Positions 53,484 to 62,459 of a stretch of DNA of 64,000 nt are shown here, in pieces. Both the position numbers and the translations under genes were made by a program. Positions within the stretch are counted from its first letter, which is position 1. The number at the start of each line of letters is the position of its first letter. This DNA comes from Arthrobacter sp. PGP41 (lineage in GTDB: Bacteria; Actinomycetota; Actinomycetes; Actinomycetales; Micrococcaceae): NCBI RefSeq assembly GCF_002953935.1, contig NZ_CP026514.1, positions 3,534,001 to 3,598,000 of the forward strand. The letters run 5' to 3'. Below the pieces are notes generated by a model. The model searched no databases. It saw nothing but the letters and a program-made list of their open reading frames with translations, and was not told the DNA's origin.

Positions 53484-54473
53484 TTAGGCCGGGGCTTCGA
53501 CAACCTGCGGCGCCACCACATGGGGCGCAGGGTCCAGCGGCCCCGAAAACACCAGCTGGTCCAGGCGGCGCAGGATCAGGCCTTCACGCAGGGCCCAAGG
53601 GCAGATCCGGAGTTTCTTGAACCTGAAGAGCTCCAGCGCGGCCTCGGCAACGAGTGCTCCGGCCAGCAGCTGGTGTGCCCGCGCCTCGGAAACCCCCGGC
53701 AGGTGCAGGCGGTCCTCGACCTTCATCGCCGAGATGCGCTGCGCCCACACTCCAAGGTCCGTGGCATGGAGCTCCCGCTTGACGTACGGGCCGGCCGCGC
53801 TCGGCGCCGCACCGGCAATCCGTGCAAGCGAGCGGAAGGTCTTGGATGTGCCCGCCACAACGTTGGCACGGCCCAGACCGTCGAATTCCCGCACGGCCGG
53901 CTTGAGGGTGGCCTGGATGTACCGCCGCAGTTCCTTGACGCTCTTGGCCGACGGGGGGTCTTCGGAAAGCCAGTCCCTGGTGAGCCGGCTGGCTCCCAGC
54001 GGCACGGAGGTGGCAACTTCCGGAAGTTCGTCCTGGCCGAAAGCCATCTCAAAAGAGCCGCCGCCGATGTCCAGGTTGAGGATTGGCCCCGCGCCCCAGC
54101 CGTGCCAGCGCCTGACCGCGAAAAAGGTCATCGACGCCTCTTCGCTGCCGGTGAGCTCCTGCAGCGTGACGGTGGTTTCGTGTTTGACGCGCGCCAGGAC
54201 TTCAGGGCCGTTGGTGGCCTCGCGGATGGCCGACGTACAGAAGGCCAGGAGGTCCTCGGCCTTGTGCCTGGCGGCAAACTCCCAGGCTTCCAGCACGAAT
54301 TCGGTGAGCTCGTGCTGGCCGGCGTCGTTGATGCTGCCGTCCGGTTCCAGGTACTGGACCAGGGACAGCGGCCGCTTGTGCGAGGCGAAGGGCACAGGGC
54401 GCGCGCCGGGGTGGGCATCCACCAGGAGGAGATGGACAGTATTGGACCCGATATCGAGGACGCCTAGCCGCAT
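53484..54473 (-). CDS. Ppx/GppA-family phosphatase
   Basis: This 329-residue enzyme belongs to the exopolyphosphatase/guanosine-pentaphosphatase family of the ASKHA fold. Visible motifs are VLDIGSNTVHLLLVD (phosphate 1 loop), LNLDIGGGSFEMAFG (phosphate 2 loop) and VAGTSKTFRSLARI. Such proteins hydrolyse polyphosphate or pppGpp; sequence alone does not separate the two. I use ATG 54473; the frame extends to 54758 across the SseB-like gene. It lies 7 bases after that gene on the same strand. Confidence 0.88.
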   Translation of the reverse strand: MRLGVLDIGSNTVHLLLVDAHPGARPVPFASHKRPLSLVQYLEPDGSINDAGQHELTEFVLEAWEFAARHKAEDLLAFCTSAIREATNGPEVLARVKHETTVTLQELTGSEEASMTFFAVRRWHGWGAGPILNLDIGGGSFEMAFGQDELPEVATSVPLGASRLTRDWLSEDPPSAKSVKELRRYIQATLKPAVREFDGLGRANVVAGTSKTFRSLARIAGAAPSAAGPYVKRELHATDLGVWAQRISAMKVEDRLHLPGVSEARAHQLLAGALVAEAALELFRFKKLRICPWALREGLILRRLDQLVFSGPLDPAPHVVAPQVVEAPA

Positions 54474-54480
54474 GGTGACA

Positions 54481-54900
54481 TTATTGCTCGTCGGCCCGTT
54501 TGAAGTCGCGCTTGATGTTGGCAACGCCCTCGGGGTTGATCTCGAACCCATAGGCGGCGCCCGGGTTGATGACCATGCCCAGCTCCTCGCCGATGTTCGC
54601 GATGATGGCTGCGCCCTGGGTCCCAAGCACGTTGGGCGCGGCTTCGAGGTACTGCTGGTCCACACGGCTGGGGTGCGAGAAGACGGCAAGCACGGGATCG
54701 CCGTCGGCATTGCCCAGGACCAGCGGCTCCACCTGCGAGTCCTCGCCCTCGATGCCATCCGAACTGATGATGTAGACCTCGCTGTTCAGGAAGGACAGGA
54801 TGACGTCCACGGGGCTCGCGTCGGGCTGCCCGCCTTTTGCAAGCTTCTCCTCGAGGTCGTTCAAGGGCGTGGTGTCTGCAATTCCTGGCTGTTCAGTCAT
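54481..54900 (-). CDS. SseB-family (SseB N-domain) protein
   Basis: This predicted soluble protein has 139 residues. Segments VDVILSFLNSEVYIISSDGI and VLAVFSHPSRVDQQYLEAAP, followed by IIANIGEELGMVINPGAAYGFEI, match the SseB N-terminal domain, a small fold of unsettled function found across Actinobacteria. The full domain is intact. It lies between topA (43 bases upstream, same strand) and the Ppx/GppA gene, which it probably precedes in one transcript. Confidence 0.75.
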   Translation of the reverse strand: MTEQPGIADTTPLNDLEEKLAKGGQPDASPVDVILSFLNSEVYIISSDGIEGEDSQVEPLVLGNADGDPVLAVFSHPSRVDQQYLEAAPNVLGTQGAAIIANIGEELGMVINPGAAYGFEINPEGVANIKRDFKRADEQ

Positions 54901-54943
54901 CCCTATACCCGATCACGATCCCGTGCCGCATGCAAACGCCTGG

Positions 54944-57667
54944 CTATTTCTTTGCGGTGGCCTTTTTCTTGGCCGGCGCCTTGCGGGTGGCAGTGCGCTT
55001 TACCGGGCCCTTGGCACGCTTCTCGGCCAGGAGCTCCACGGCCTGCTCGCGCGTCAGTTCCTCCAAGGACGTGGCCCGCGGCACGGTGATGTTGGTGATC
55101 CCGTCCGTGATGTAGGGGCCGAACCGGCCTTCCTTCACCACGATGTTCTTCTCCGACACGGGGTCCGGGCCGAACTCAGCAAGCGGCGGGACGGCAGCGC
55201 GGGCTCCACGCTGCTTCGGCTGGGAGTAGATCTCCAGCGCCTGGTCCAGCGTGATGGTGAAGATCTCCTCCTCCGAGCCGATGGACCGGGAGTCGGTTCC
55301 CTTCTTCAGGTACGGACCGAACCGTCCGTTCTGTACCGTAATGAGGTTGCCTTCGGCGTCCTCGCCCAGGACGCGGGGGAGGCTCATGAGCTGGAGCGCC
55401 TCGTCAAGGGTCACCGACTCAACGGTCATGGACTTGAACAGCGAGCCCGTGCGAGGCTTGGCCTTGACGGGCTTCTTGGGCGGTTTGGGCTTGCCGTTCT
55501 TGTAGTACTCCACCGGCTGTGCAGCGATTTGTTCCTCGGTCATTTCCGGGATGATCTCGGTGACATAGGCGCCGTAGCGGCCATTCTTGGCGACAACGGT
55601 GTGGCCTGTGTGAGGATCCGTGCCCAGCACGCGTTCCTCGGGGGCAGCCGTCTCCATCAGCTCAATGGCCTTCGCGGCGGTCAGCTCGTCCGGAGCCAGG
55701 TCCTCCGGCACGTTGGCGCGGGGCGACTCCACGATCTCCCCCGTCTTCGGGTCAACCGTGGCAGCGGAACTTTCCAGGTACGGGCCGAATTTGCCCACCC
55801 GCAGCGTGATCTGGTCCGTGATGGGAATGGAGTTGATTTCCCGCGCGTCGATTTCGCCGAGGTTGTTCACGATGCTCAGCAGGCCCGGATCCGAGTCCTC
55901 GCCGAAGTAGAAGTGCCGCAGCCAGGAGGCACCCACGGCCTGGCCGTTGGCGATCTTGTCCAGGTCGCCTTCCATGTCTGCGGTGAACTCGTAGTCCACG
56001 TAGTCGCTGAAGTGCTGTTCCAGCAACCTGATGACAGAGAAGGCGATCCAGCTGGGGACCAGGGCCGAACCCTGTTTCCGGACGTAGCCGCGGTCCTGGA
56101 TGGTGGAGATGGTGGAGGCGTAGGTGGACGGACGGCCGATGCCCTTCTTCTCCAGCTCCGCCGTCAGCGATGCTTCCGTGTAGCGCGGCGGCGGCGAGGT
56201 CTCGTGGCCCACGGCGATGATGTCGGACGCCTTCAGGGCGTCGCCCTTGGCCACATTGGGGAGGCGGCGGGCTTCGTCGGAGTCGTCGTCGCCGCGGGTC
56301 TCGTCCTTGCCTTCCTCGTAGGCGGCAAGGAAGCCGGGGAAGGTAATCACTGTTCCGGACGCGGAGAACTCCGCGTCCCGCCCGTCAGCGGACACGGCGC
56401 CCAGGCGGATGGTGGCCGTAGAGCCCTTGGCGTCAGCCATCTGGGAGGCGACGGTTCGCTTCCAGATCAGCTCGTAAAGCCGGAATTCGTCGCCGGAGAG
56501 CTGCTTGGCCACCTGGGCCGGCGTGCGGAACGAGTCACCGGCGGGGCGGATGGCCTCGTGCGCTTCCTGGGCGTTGGCTGCCTTGCCGGTGTACACACGC
56601 GGCGACTGGGGGATGTACTCCGGGCCGTAGAGCTCCGAAGCCTGGCGGCGGGCGGCCGTGACAGCTTCATCACTCAGCGCGGAGGAGTCCGTACGCATGT
56701 AGGTGATGTAGCCGTTTTCGTACAGCCGCTGGGCTACCTGCATGGTGCTCTTGGAGGAGAAGCGGAGCTTGCGGCCCGCTTCCTGCTGCAGCGTGGAGGT
56801 GGTGAACGGCGCAGCGGGACGGCGGGTGTACGGCTTGGTGTCAACGGAGCGGACACGGAACTCCGCATCCTGCAGCCCGGCCGCCAGGGACGCAGCCAGC
56901 TCCTCATTGAGGTGGGCGACGTTCTTGGAGGTGAGGACGCCGTCGTCGTTGAAGTCCCGGCCGCTGGCCACCTTGGCGCCGTCCACGGCGGCGAGCTTCG
57001 CTTTGAAGGAGCCGGCATCTGCACCGAACTGGCCCGTGAGGTCCCAGTACGAGGCGGCCTTGAAGGCCATCCGCTCGCGTTCGCGGTCCACCACCATGCG
57101 GGTAACCACGGACTGCACGCGGCCGGCGGACAGGCCGCGTGCCACCTTGCGCCACAGCACCGGGGAAATCTCGTAACCGTACAGCCGGTCCAGGACGCGG
57201 CGGGTCTCCTGCGCATCCACCAGCGCGGTGTCCACATCGCGCAGGTTGCCCATGGCGCGCTGGATGGCTTCCTTGGTGATTTCGCCGAACGTCATCCGGT
57301 AGACCGGGACCTTGGGCTTGAGCACTTCGAGCAGGTGCCACGCGATGGCTTCGCCCTCGCGGTCCCCATCGGTTGCGAGGTAAAGTTCGTCGGCATCCTT
57401 GAGCGCGGCCTTGAGCTCAGTCACCTTTTTCTTTTTGTCCGGGGAGACCACGTAGTACGGCTTGAAGTCGTGCTCAATGTCGACCGCGAACTTGCCCACC
57501 GAGGTCTTCTTCAGTTCGGCGGGGAGTTCGGACGGCTGGGGAAGGTCGCGGATGTGACCAATGGAGGCCTCTACGATGAAGCCCTCGCCCAGGTACTTGG
57601 CGATGGTCTTGCTCTTGGCCGGAGACTCCACAATCACGAGTTTCTTGCCGGTTTTGGCCTTGCTTGG
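54944..57667 (-). CDS. topA: DNA topoisomerase I
   Basis: This 907-residue type IA topoisomerase should relax negatively supercoiled DNA. The Toprim domain opens LVIVESPAKSKTIAKYLG and has DGDREGEAI near residues 101-109. The active-site tyrosine is Y324 in GYITYMRTDSSAL. Four or five C-terminal repeat domains (GRYGAYV and FGPYL motifs) replace the zinc fingers of E. coli TopA, and the tail is Lys/Ala-rich, as in actinobacteria. I use the GTG at 57667, with AGGAG upstream; the frame runs back to 57712. Confidence 0.96.
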   Translation of the reverse strand, partial: PSKAKTGKKLVIVESPAKSKTIAKYLGEGFIVEASIGHIRDLPQPSELPAELKKTSVGKFAVDIEHDFKPYYVVSPDKKKKVTELKAALKDADELYLATDGDREGEAIAWHLLEVLKPKVPVYRMTFGEITKEAIQRAMGNLRDVDTALVDAQETRRVLDRLYGYEISPVLWRKVARGLSAGRVQSVVTRMVVDRERERMAFKAASYWDLTGQFGADAGSFKAKLAAVDGAKVASGRDFNDDGVLTSKNVAHLNEELAASLAAGLQDAEFRVRSVDTKPYTRRPAAPFTTSTLQQEAGRKLRFSSKSTMQVAQRLYENGYITYMRTDSSALSDEAVTAARRQASELYGPEYIPQSPRVYTGKAANAQEAHEAIRPAGDSFRTPAQVAKQLSGDEFRLYELIWKRTVASQMADAKGSTATIRLGAVSADGRDAEFSASGTVITFPGFLAAYEEGKDETRGDDDSDEARRLPNVAKGDALKASDIIAVGHETSPPPRYTEASLTAELEKKGIGRPSTYASTISTIQDRGYVRKQGSALVPSWIAFSVIRLLEQHFSDYVDYEFTADMEGDLDKIANGQAVGASWLRHFYFGEDSDPGLLSIVNNLGEIDAREINSIPITDQITLRVGKFGPYLESSAATVDPKTGEIVESPRANVPEDLAPDELTAAKAIELMETAAPEERVLGTDPHTGHTVVAKNGRYGAYVTEIIPEMTEEQIAAQPVEYYKNGKPKPPKKPVKAKPRTGSLFKSMTVESVTLDEALQLMSLPRVLGEDAEGNLITVQNGRFGPYLKKGTDSRSIGSEEEIFTITLDQALEIYSQPKQRGARAAVPPLAEFGPDPVSEKNIVVKEGRFGPYITDGITNITVPRATSLEELTREQAVELLAEKRAKGPVKRTATRKAPAKKKATAKK

Positions 57668-57794
57668 CACGGTGCTCCTACAGAAAAAGGTTGCTCGGGC
57701 AGATGCGCCCATACTGGCCTAGTTCACCATATTTTGCAGAAATGTGCGCATCCATGTGGAAAAGTAGGGGGTTCCCAGGCAGGCCTTCGGCGCC

Positions 57795-59450
57795 CTATTC
57801 CGCGGCGGGGATCAGGAAACCGTCGCGGACCAAATTGGCCACGTCGGTGAGCAGCCCGGTCCGGAACGAGCCGGCGTCGAACCCCTCCTCCCCCGCCATT
57901 CCGCCGCCGAGCAGCGCCTCCAGCGCCCCCGCGATCTGGCCGGCAGTCAGGTCGCCGTCGCACGCTGAAACGAAGCCGGCCAGCTCGGTGCTGAGCAGGT
58001 TGGTCCGGCGCAGCCCGGCGCCCTGGCGCAGCAGGATGACCCCCGGATGCTCGGCGCCCGGCCGCTGGTGGCGCTCCTCCGTGACGTCGTCCGCCACCAG
58101 CAGGTGCGCATCCTCCAGGCCGTGCGCGGCCAGCCAGTCGATGCGTTCGACGGCGGCCCCCAGGTGGGGTCCGATGGGCTGTTCAATGGGGTGCGTGATT
58201 TCCTCGAACCGGCTGATGGCGGCCTGCCCCGGTTCAACGGGCCGGCGCAGCCAGACCATGCCGAAACCGATGCCCTCCACCTCCCTGGATTCGAAGTCTG
58301 CGAGGTAGGCGGCGTAGGCCTCCCGGTAGTGCTGCCGGTCCCGGCCCTCGGAGGCGTCCCGGAGCCATGTTTCCGCGTATTCCTCGGGCCCCACCTGCTC
58401 GCGCTGGATGAACCAGGCATCGATGCCCGGACCGGCCCAGCTTTGCGGCCGTTCCTGCCACGACGCTCCCGCTATGACCTCCCAGTTGCCCAAAAGCTGG
58501 GCTGTTCCGGCAGGCGCGAGGACGGACGGCAGTGCCCTGACGAGCGAAGAGACGATCTCGTCGCCCGGCAGGCCGCCGTCGCGGTACGTGAACTGCCCTG
58601 CGGCGTCCTCCCCTGCGCTGCGCGGCGTGATCACGAACGGAGGATTGGACACCACCAGCCCGAACTCCTCGCCCTCCACGGGGTCCAGGAGTGAGCCCAG
58701 GCGCAGGCTGACCCGGTCCGCGAGCCGCGCGGGATCAACGGAGAGGGCCTGCGCATTGAGGAGGATGTTGAAGCGGGTAAAGGCGAGGGCGCGTTCGGAG
58801 ATGTCCGTGGCGGTGACGTGCCGGCAGTGGTGGAGCAGGTGGAACGCCTGGATGCCGCAGCCCGTGCCCAGGTCCAGGGCGCGTTCGGTGGGGCGGCGGA
58901 CGGTGGTCTGCACCAGCGTGGTGGAGGCATGGCCGATCCCCAGGACGTGGTTGTGCCGGAGCACCCCTTCCTGCTGGTGCGCCGCCAGGTCGCTGGCCAC
59001 CCAGAGTTCCGTGCCGCCGGCTGCGCTGTCTCCTGCGGCGCCGTCCCAGCCGTAGGGCCGCAGGTCCACCTTCGCTGCCAGCAGCCGGGAGCCGGGAACG
59101 GGTTCAACCAGCCCCAGCGTGAGCAGGCCTTCCGCACGGATGCCGGGAAGGACTGCGTCGAGCGTCTCCGCCGCCTGCGGCTCGGCGAGAAGCCAGAGGC
59201 GGACGACGGCGGCGAGCGCCTTGCTTCCTTCGTCCTGCCGCATGGCGCGGTCCGCGGCCAGCAGGGCCGGGATGATCTGGTCCCGGTCCAGCGCTGCGGA
59301 GGCGGCGGGGCCCAGGAACCGGGCGACGCCGTCGGGTGTGTAGTCGAGCCGGCGCAGGTCCGCGGCGAGGGCGGCGAGCAGTTCCGGCCGGTCGCTGCGG
59401 GGCGCGTCCGGGGTGTTGCCGGCAGTGAACTCGTATGGGGATTCAGGCAC
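57795..59450 (-). CDS. SAM-dependent methyltransferase of the N5-glutamine/rRNA methylase type
   Basis: This 551-residue protein has an N-terminal domain of about 190 residues, then a SAM-binding domain. Motif I is ALDLGTGCGIQAFHLL, the acidic loop is ATDISERALAF, and the catalytic motif is VVSNPPFVI (NPPF), typical of methylases acting on glutamine or planar amino groups. The C-terminal 200 residues resemble the unnamed actinobacterial subfamily of such proteins. It lies 127 bases upstream of topA on the same strand. The substrate, likely rRNA, DNA or protein, cannot be told from sequence. Confidence 0.82.
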   Translation of the reverse strand: MPESPYEFTAGNTPDAPRSDRPELLAALAADLRRLDYTPDGVARFLGPAASAALDRDQIIPALLAADRAMRQDEGSKALAAVVRLWLLAEPQAAETLDAVLPGIRAEGLLTLGLVEPVPGSRLLAAKVDLRPYGWDGAAGDSAAGGTELWVASDLAAHQQEGVLRHNHVLGIGHASTTLVQTTVRRPTERALDLGTGCGIQAFHLLHHCRHVTATDISERALAFTRFNILLNAQALSVDPARLADRVSLRLGSLLDPVEGEEFGLVVSNPPFVITPRSAGEDAAGQFTYRDGGLPGDEIVSSLVRALPSVLAPAGTAQLLGNWEVIAGASWQERPQSWAGPGIDAWFIQREQVGPEEYAETWLRDASEGRDRQHYREAYAAYLADFESREVEGIGFGMVWLRRPVEPGQAAISRFEEITHPIEQPIGPHLGAAVERIDWLAAHGLEDAHLLVADDVTEERHQRPGAEHPGVILLRQGAGLRRTNLLSTELAGFVSACDGDLTAGQIAGALEALLGGGMAGEEGFDAGSFRTGLLTDVANLVRDGFLIPAAE

Positions 59451-59515
59451 CGCTCAAGTTTAGTCCGGCGGGCTGCAAGGCTTTGCAGGCGGCGTTGACG
59501 CGGTAGCGTGGAGCC

Positions 59516-59992
59516 ATGCCTTCCAGTTTTGCCGTCCTTTTGCGCGCCCGGCTCCGGCCGGCGGGGCGTGCCCGCCGGTTGCCGTGGTCCGTAGTCTTCG
59601 CAGGCGCGGCCGTCCTTGCCCTGGCCGGCTGCTCACCCGTGGTTTCCGTCGAGAACGCGGACGTCCCCCAGTGGCAGGCCACCGCGCTGCCCCCGGCGCC
59701 GGGCGCCGTCATCGAGGACGCCGGTAAGATCCTCAACCGGAACCGCATTATTAAGGAAGCCGCAGATGTTCCCGCAGGGCGCTACATCCTGACTGCAACG
59801 TGCGATGGCGGCGGCAAGGCGTTCTTCGCCGTGTCACTCGATGGAACGATGCTGGCGGACGCAGGAGCGGCGTGCAACGGCAGCCGGGAGACAACCAAAA
59901 TCACCCTGCCCGAGGCCGGCACCCTGGAGATCAGCGCTTCCAGCGTGGACGCGCCCCTCCTCTACGCGTACCGGCTGGCACCCGCCGGATAA
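59516..59992 (+). CDS. Putative lipoprotein of unknown function
   Basis: This 158-residue exported protein has a basic N-terminus, the hydrophobic segment VVFAGAAVLALAGC and a lipobox ending at the cysteine (about residue 39). The mature part contains a small beta-rich domain (GRYILTATCDGGGKAFFAVS, LEISASSVDAPLLYAYRLA). It resembles the next gene in its general plan (lipobox, two cysteines, YAYRL near the end), so the two may be diverged duplicates. No enzyme motif is visible. Confidence 0.72.
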   Translation: MPSSFAVLLRARLRPAGRARRLPWSVVFAGAAVLALAGCSPVVSVENADVPQWQATALPPAPGAVIEDAGKILNRNRIIKEAADVPAGRYILTATCDGGGKAFFAVSLDGTMLADAGAACNGSRETTKITLPEAGTLEISASSVDAPLLYAYRLAPAG

Positions 59993-60042
59993 CGGTCCCT
60001 TCAGCTCTGGCCCGCCGGCGGCGGCGGGCATACAGTCTGACT

Positions 60043-60630
60043 ATGCCCAGTGTGCGGATCGCCTCCGCGCCTTGTACCGTGCGGACGCCCCACGTGCGCA
60101 CAGCGCCGGTGCCGCTGGCCCGGAAGCCGCGCGCCGCCGTCGTCATTGCTGCGCTGGCTGCCGCGATGGTGCTGGGCGGCTGCGAGTATACGTACGACGA
60201 CGGCCGGAGCGTGCCGGGGCCCGTCGAGGCAGAGCCAACGCGGCTTCCCGGGCCGGTGTTCACCCGCGACCCGTTGCAGAACGACCCCGTCAGTGAGGCT
60301 GAACTTGGCGCTTGGGTAACCCGGACGCTGCCGGACACTGGGCAACCGGTGGCCCACGCCAGCGCAGGGCTCATGGCAGCCGGGGAAATACGGGCCGAGT
60401 CGACGCCCGTCCTGGGGACCGGCACCTACGCGCTGGCCTTGGCGTGCCGCAGCCAGCGCCGTGTGACCTTCACTGTCCGCAGCGAGTCCCTCACGCTGGT
60501 GGACCTGGGGCTTCGGTGCGGGATCAACCGGGAAAACGTTATTTACCTTTCCTCGGAAACAGCCCTCACCATCCGGGTGGAAGCCCGGACCGGGGCGAAC
60601 TACGCGTACCGGCTGCGGCTTCTCTCATAG
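60043..60630 (+). CDS. Putative lipoprotein, possible paralogue of the preceding gene
   Basis: This 195-residue exported protein has the hydrophobic segment AAVVIAALAAAMVLGGC with a lipobox at about residue 47. After a Pro-rich linker comes a beta-rich domain with two cysteines (ALACRSQ, GLRCGIN) and the ending ANYAYRLRLL. The pattern parallels the gene at 59516. I use the ATG at 60043; the frame opens at 59800 inside the preceding gene. It is convergent with trhO, whose stop lies 9 bases away. Confidence 0.68.
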   Translation: MPSVRIASAPCTVRTPHVRTAPVPLARKPRAAVVIAALAAAMVLGGCEYTYDDGRSVPGPVEAEPTRLPGPVFTRDPLQNDPVSEAELGAWVTRTLPDTGQPVAHASAGLMAAGEIRAESTPVLGTGTYALALACRSQRRVTFTVRSESLTLVDLGLRCGINRENVIYLSSETALTIRVEARTGANYAYRLRLLS

Positions 60631-60638
60631 CCTGTTCC

Positions 60639-61532
60639 CTAGGCTGCGCACCCTTCGGGGCAGCGCAGGGTTTCCGGGCTGGACGCACAGTCGGCGCAGT
60701 ACAGGGTGAGGGTGCGGCAGCTGGGGTTTGAGCAATTCTCGAACTTGCTGGTGGGCGCCGCGCAGCGGGTGCATTGGCCGATGGTCTTGGCGTCCTCGCT
60801 GAACTCGAGGTGCATTCGCTTGTCAAAGACGTAGAGCGAGCCTTCCCAGAGCCCCTGGTCCTTGAATGCCTCGCCGTAGCGGACAATGCCGCCGTCCAGC
60901 TGGTAGACCTCCTTGAAGCCCCGGTTCACCATGAGGCTGGACAGCACCTCGCAGCGGATCCCGCCGGTGCAGTAGGTGACCACCGGCTTGTCCTTGAGGT
61001 CGTCATACTTGCCGGACTCCAACTCCTGGATGAAGTCGTGGGTGGTGGCGACGTCGGGGACGATCGCGTCCTTGAAGCGGCCGATCCGGGCTTCGAAGGC
61101 GTTCCGGCCGTCGAAGAAGACCACGTCCTGACCGGCTTCCTTCTTGCTGTCCACCAGTTCGTGCAGTTCCTCCGGCTTCAAGTGCGTACCGCCGCCCACC
61201 ACGCCGTTCTCATCCACCCTGAGTTCCCCGGGCGCGCCGAAGGAGACAATCTCGTCCCGGACCTTGACGCTGAGCCGGGGGAAGTCCTCGGCTCCGCCGT
61301 CGGACCATTTCACGTCGATGCCGCGGAAGCCCTTGTACTCGCGGGTGGTCTTCACGTACTGCTTGACTGCGCCGATCTCCCCGCCCACGGTCGCGTTGAT
61401 GCCGTCCTTGGAGATCAGGATGCGCCCGGTCAGGCCGAGCTTCTCGCACAGCGCGCGCTGCCAAAGCCGTACCGCTTCGGGGTCCGCGATCGGTGTAAAG
61501 CCGTAAAAAAGCACAATTCGGTTCAAAGCCAC
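60639..61532 (-). CDS. trhO: tRNA uridine(34) hydroxylase TrhO (rhodanese-like)
   Basis: This 297-residue protein should hydroxylate uridine 34 of some tRNAs. It has the TrhO N-domain ([32 protein letters not shown]) and a rhodanese domain with active cysteine in [15 protein letters not shown]-terminal cysteine-rich module follows ([28 protein letters not shown]). I use the GTG at 61532; the ORF extends upstream without family similarity. No operon partner is seen: it is convergent with the lipoprotein genes and divergent from a GNAT gene. Confidence 0.9.
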   Translation of the reverse strand: MALNRIVLFYGFTPIADPEAVRLWQRALCEKLGLTGRILISKDGINATVGGEIGAVKQYVKTTREYKGFRGIDVKWSDGGAEDFPRLSVKVRDEIVSFGAPGELRVDENGVVGGGTHLKPEELHELVDSKKEAGQDVVFFDGRNAFEARIGRFKDAIVPDVATTHDFIQELESGKYDDLKDKPVVTYCTGGIRCEVLSSLMVNRGFKEVYQLDGGIVRYGEAFKDQGLWEGSLYVFDKRMHLEFSEDAKTIGQCTRCAAPTSKFENCSNPSCRTLTLYCADCASSPETLRCPEGCAA

Positions 61533-61673
61533 GTATTTAAGGGTACCGGCACGTTCCGCAGCGAAGGGTGCTGGCCGGTCCGCTCCGGCTTCCGCGATGG
61601 TCCCGGGCGTTTTCGGCTCATCACGATTGCATAAGCTCTCTGCCACCCCCTGTTGCTTAAGTTCGGGCTGGAA

Positions 61674-61686
61674 TATTCTCATCCCA
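61674..61686 (+). promoter_or_regulatory. Candidate -10 element for a leaderless GNAT transcript
   Basis: TATTCT at 61674-61679 lies 6 bases before the ATG at 61686. There is no ribosome site, so the transcript may begin at the ATG itself, as is common in actinobacteria. The -35 region is not clear. Confidence 0.35.
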
Positions 61687-62378
61687 TGACCCCGGAAACC
61701 ATGGTTGAAGACATCACTGGCCTTCTTGAGGTGTGGGTGGCGGGCTGGGCCGGTTGCCGCGGCTACAGGACATCCACAGAGGGACGCTTTCCCGCCGTGC
61801 TGCGAGCCGACACCAGCGGCGAGTGGGAATTCTTCGCGTCCGAGCCCACGGACGATGAGTTCGCGGTACTGGCCGCCAAAACGGCCGAAGTTCCGGCCAG
61901 GGTCCTCACCATCCTGACCAATGACACGGCCCGCTACTCTGCCCTGGCCGCAAGGCACGGGCTGAATGTCACATCTGACTCGCAGGCGATGATGATTGTG
62001 GACATGGAGACCCAGGACGCCGAGGATCCCTGGCTTTCCGACGACGAACTGACCTGGACCACGTCCCTGCAGAACGGCGTCCATTACGCAGAGGTCCGTT
62101 CCGGCGACGCGCTGGCCGCCAGCGGACGGGTTTACGTGGTGGGCGATACCGCGGTGTTCGACAAGATCATCACGGAGCCGGCCTTCCAGCGCCGGGGCCT
62201 GGGCAGTTTCATCATGCGGGCCCTTGCAGCCAAGGCCTTCGAGCACGACGTGCAGGAGGGGCTCCTGCTGGCCTCCGCGGACGGCCAGAAACTTTACTCC
62301 CACCTTGGCTGGACCACGGTTTCCCGGGTACTCATGCTGTCCGCTTCCCACGACGGTTTGGACCTTTCCCTGAGCTGA
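61686..62378 (+). CDS. GNAT-family N-acetyltransferase
   Basis: This protein of about 230 residues has a C-terminal GNAT domain. The acetyl-CoA loop is [20 protein letters not shown] (Q/RxxGxG/A), followed by [14 protein letters not shown], the usual final helix-strand. The N-terminal half is less conserved and may form a second, degenerate GNAT fold. I use the ATG at 61686; a TTG at 61653 is an alternative. The acceptor substrate cannot be predicted. Confidence 0.8.
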   Translation: MTPETMVEDITGLLEVWVAGWAGCRGYRTSTEGRFPAVLRADTSGEWEFFASEPTDDEFAVLAAKTAEVPARVLTILTNDTARYSALAARHGLNVTSDSQAMMIVDMETQDAEDPWLSDDELTWTTSLQNGVHYAEVRSGDALAASGRVYVVGDTAVFDKIITEPAFQRRGLGSFIMRALAAKAFEHDVQEGLLLASADGQKLYSHLGWTTVSRVLMLSASHDGLDLSLS

Positions 62379-62459
62379 GTCTTACTGTTACCCCCCCACG
62401 CTGTTACCCCGACGGCGAACCGGGGCCCGCAGGCCGCTGCCGGGTGAAACAATGTTCGG

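Noticed and set aside
53366..53620. An 84-codon plus-strand frame starting in the proC-ppx gap
   Set aside because: It runs into the Ppx/GppA gene on the other strand, is Pro/Gly/Ala-rich and has no ribosome site; the hairpin structures explain the gap better.
54800..57850. A 1016-codon plus-strand frame opposite topA
   Set aside because: It lies exactly antisense to topA, and its translation is a Gly/His/Leu/Val-rich mixture with no domain. It is a GC-driven shadow.
61533..62351. N-terminal extension of the TrhO frame up to 62351
   Set aside because: It lies antisense to the GNAT gene, shows no TrhO similarity, and the family N-terminus begins at the GTG at 61532.
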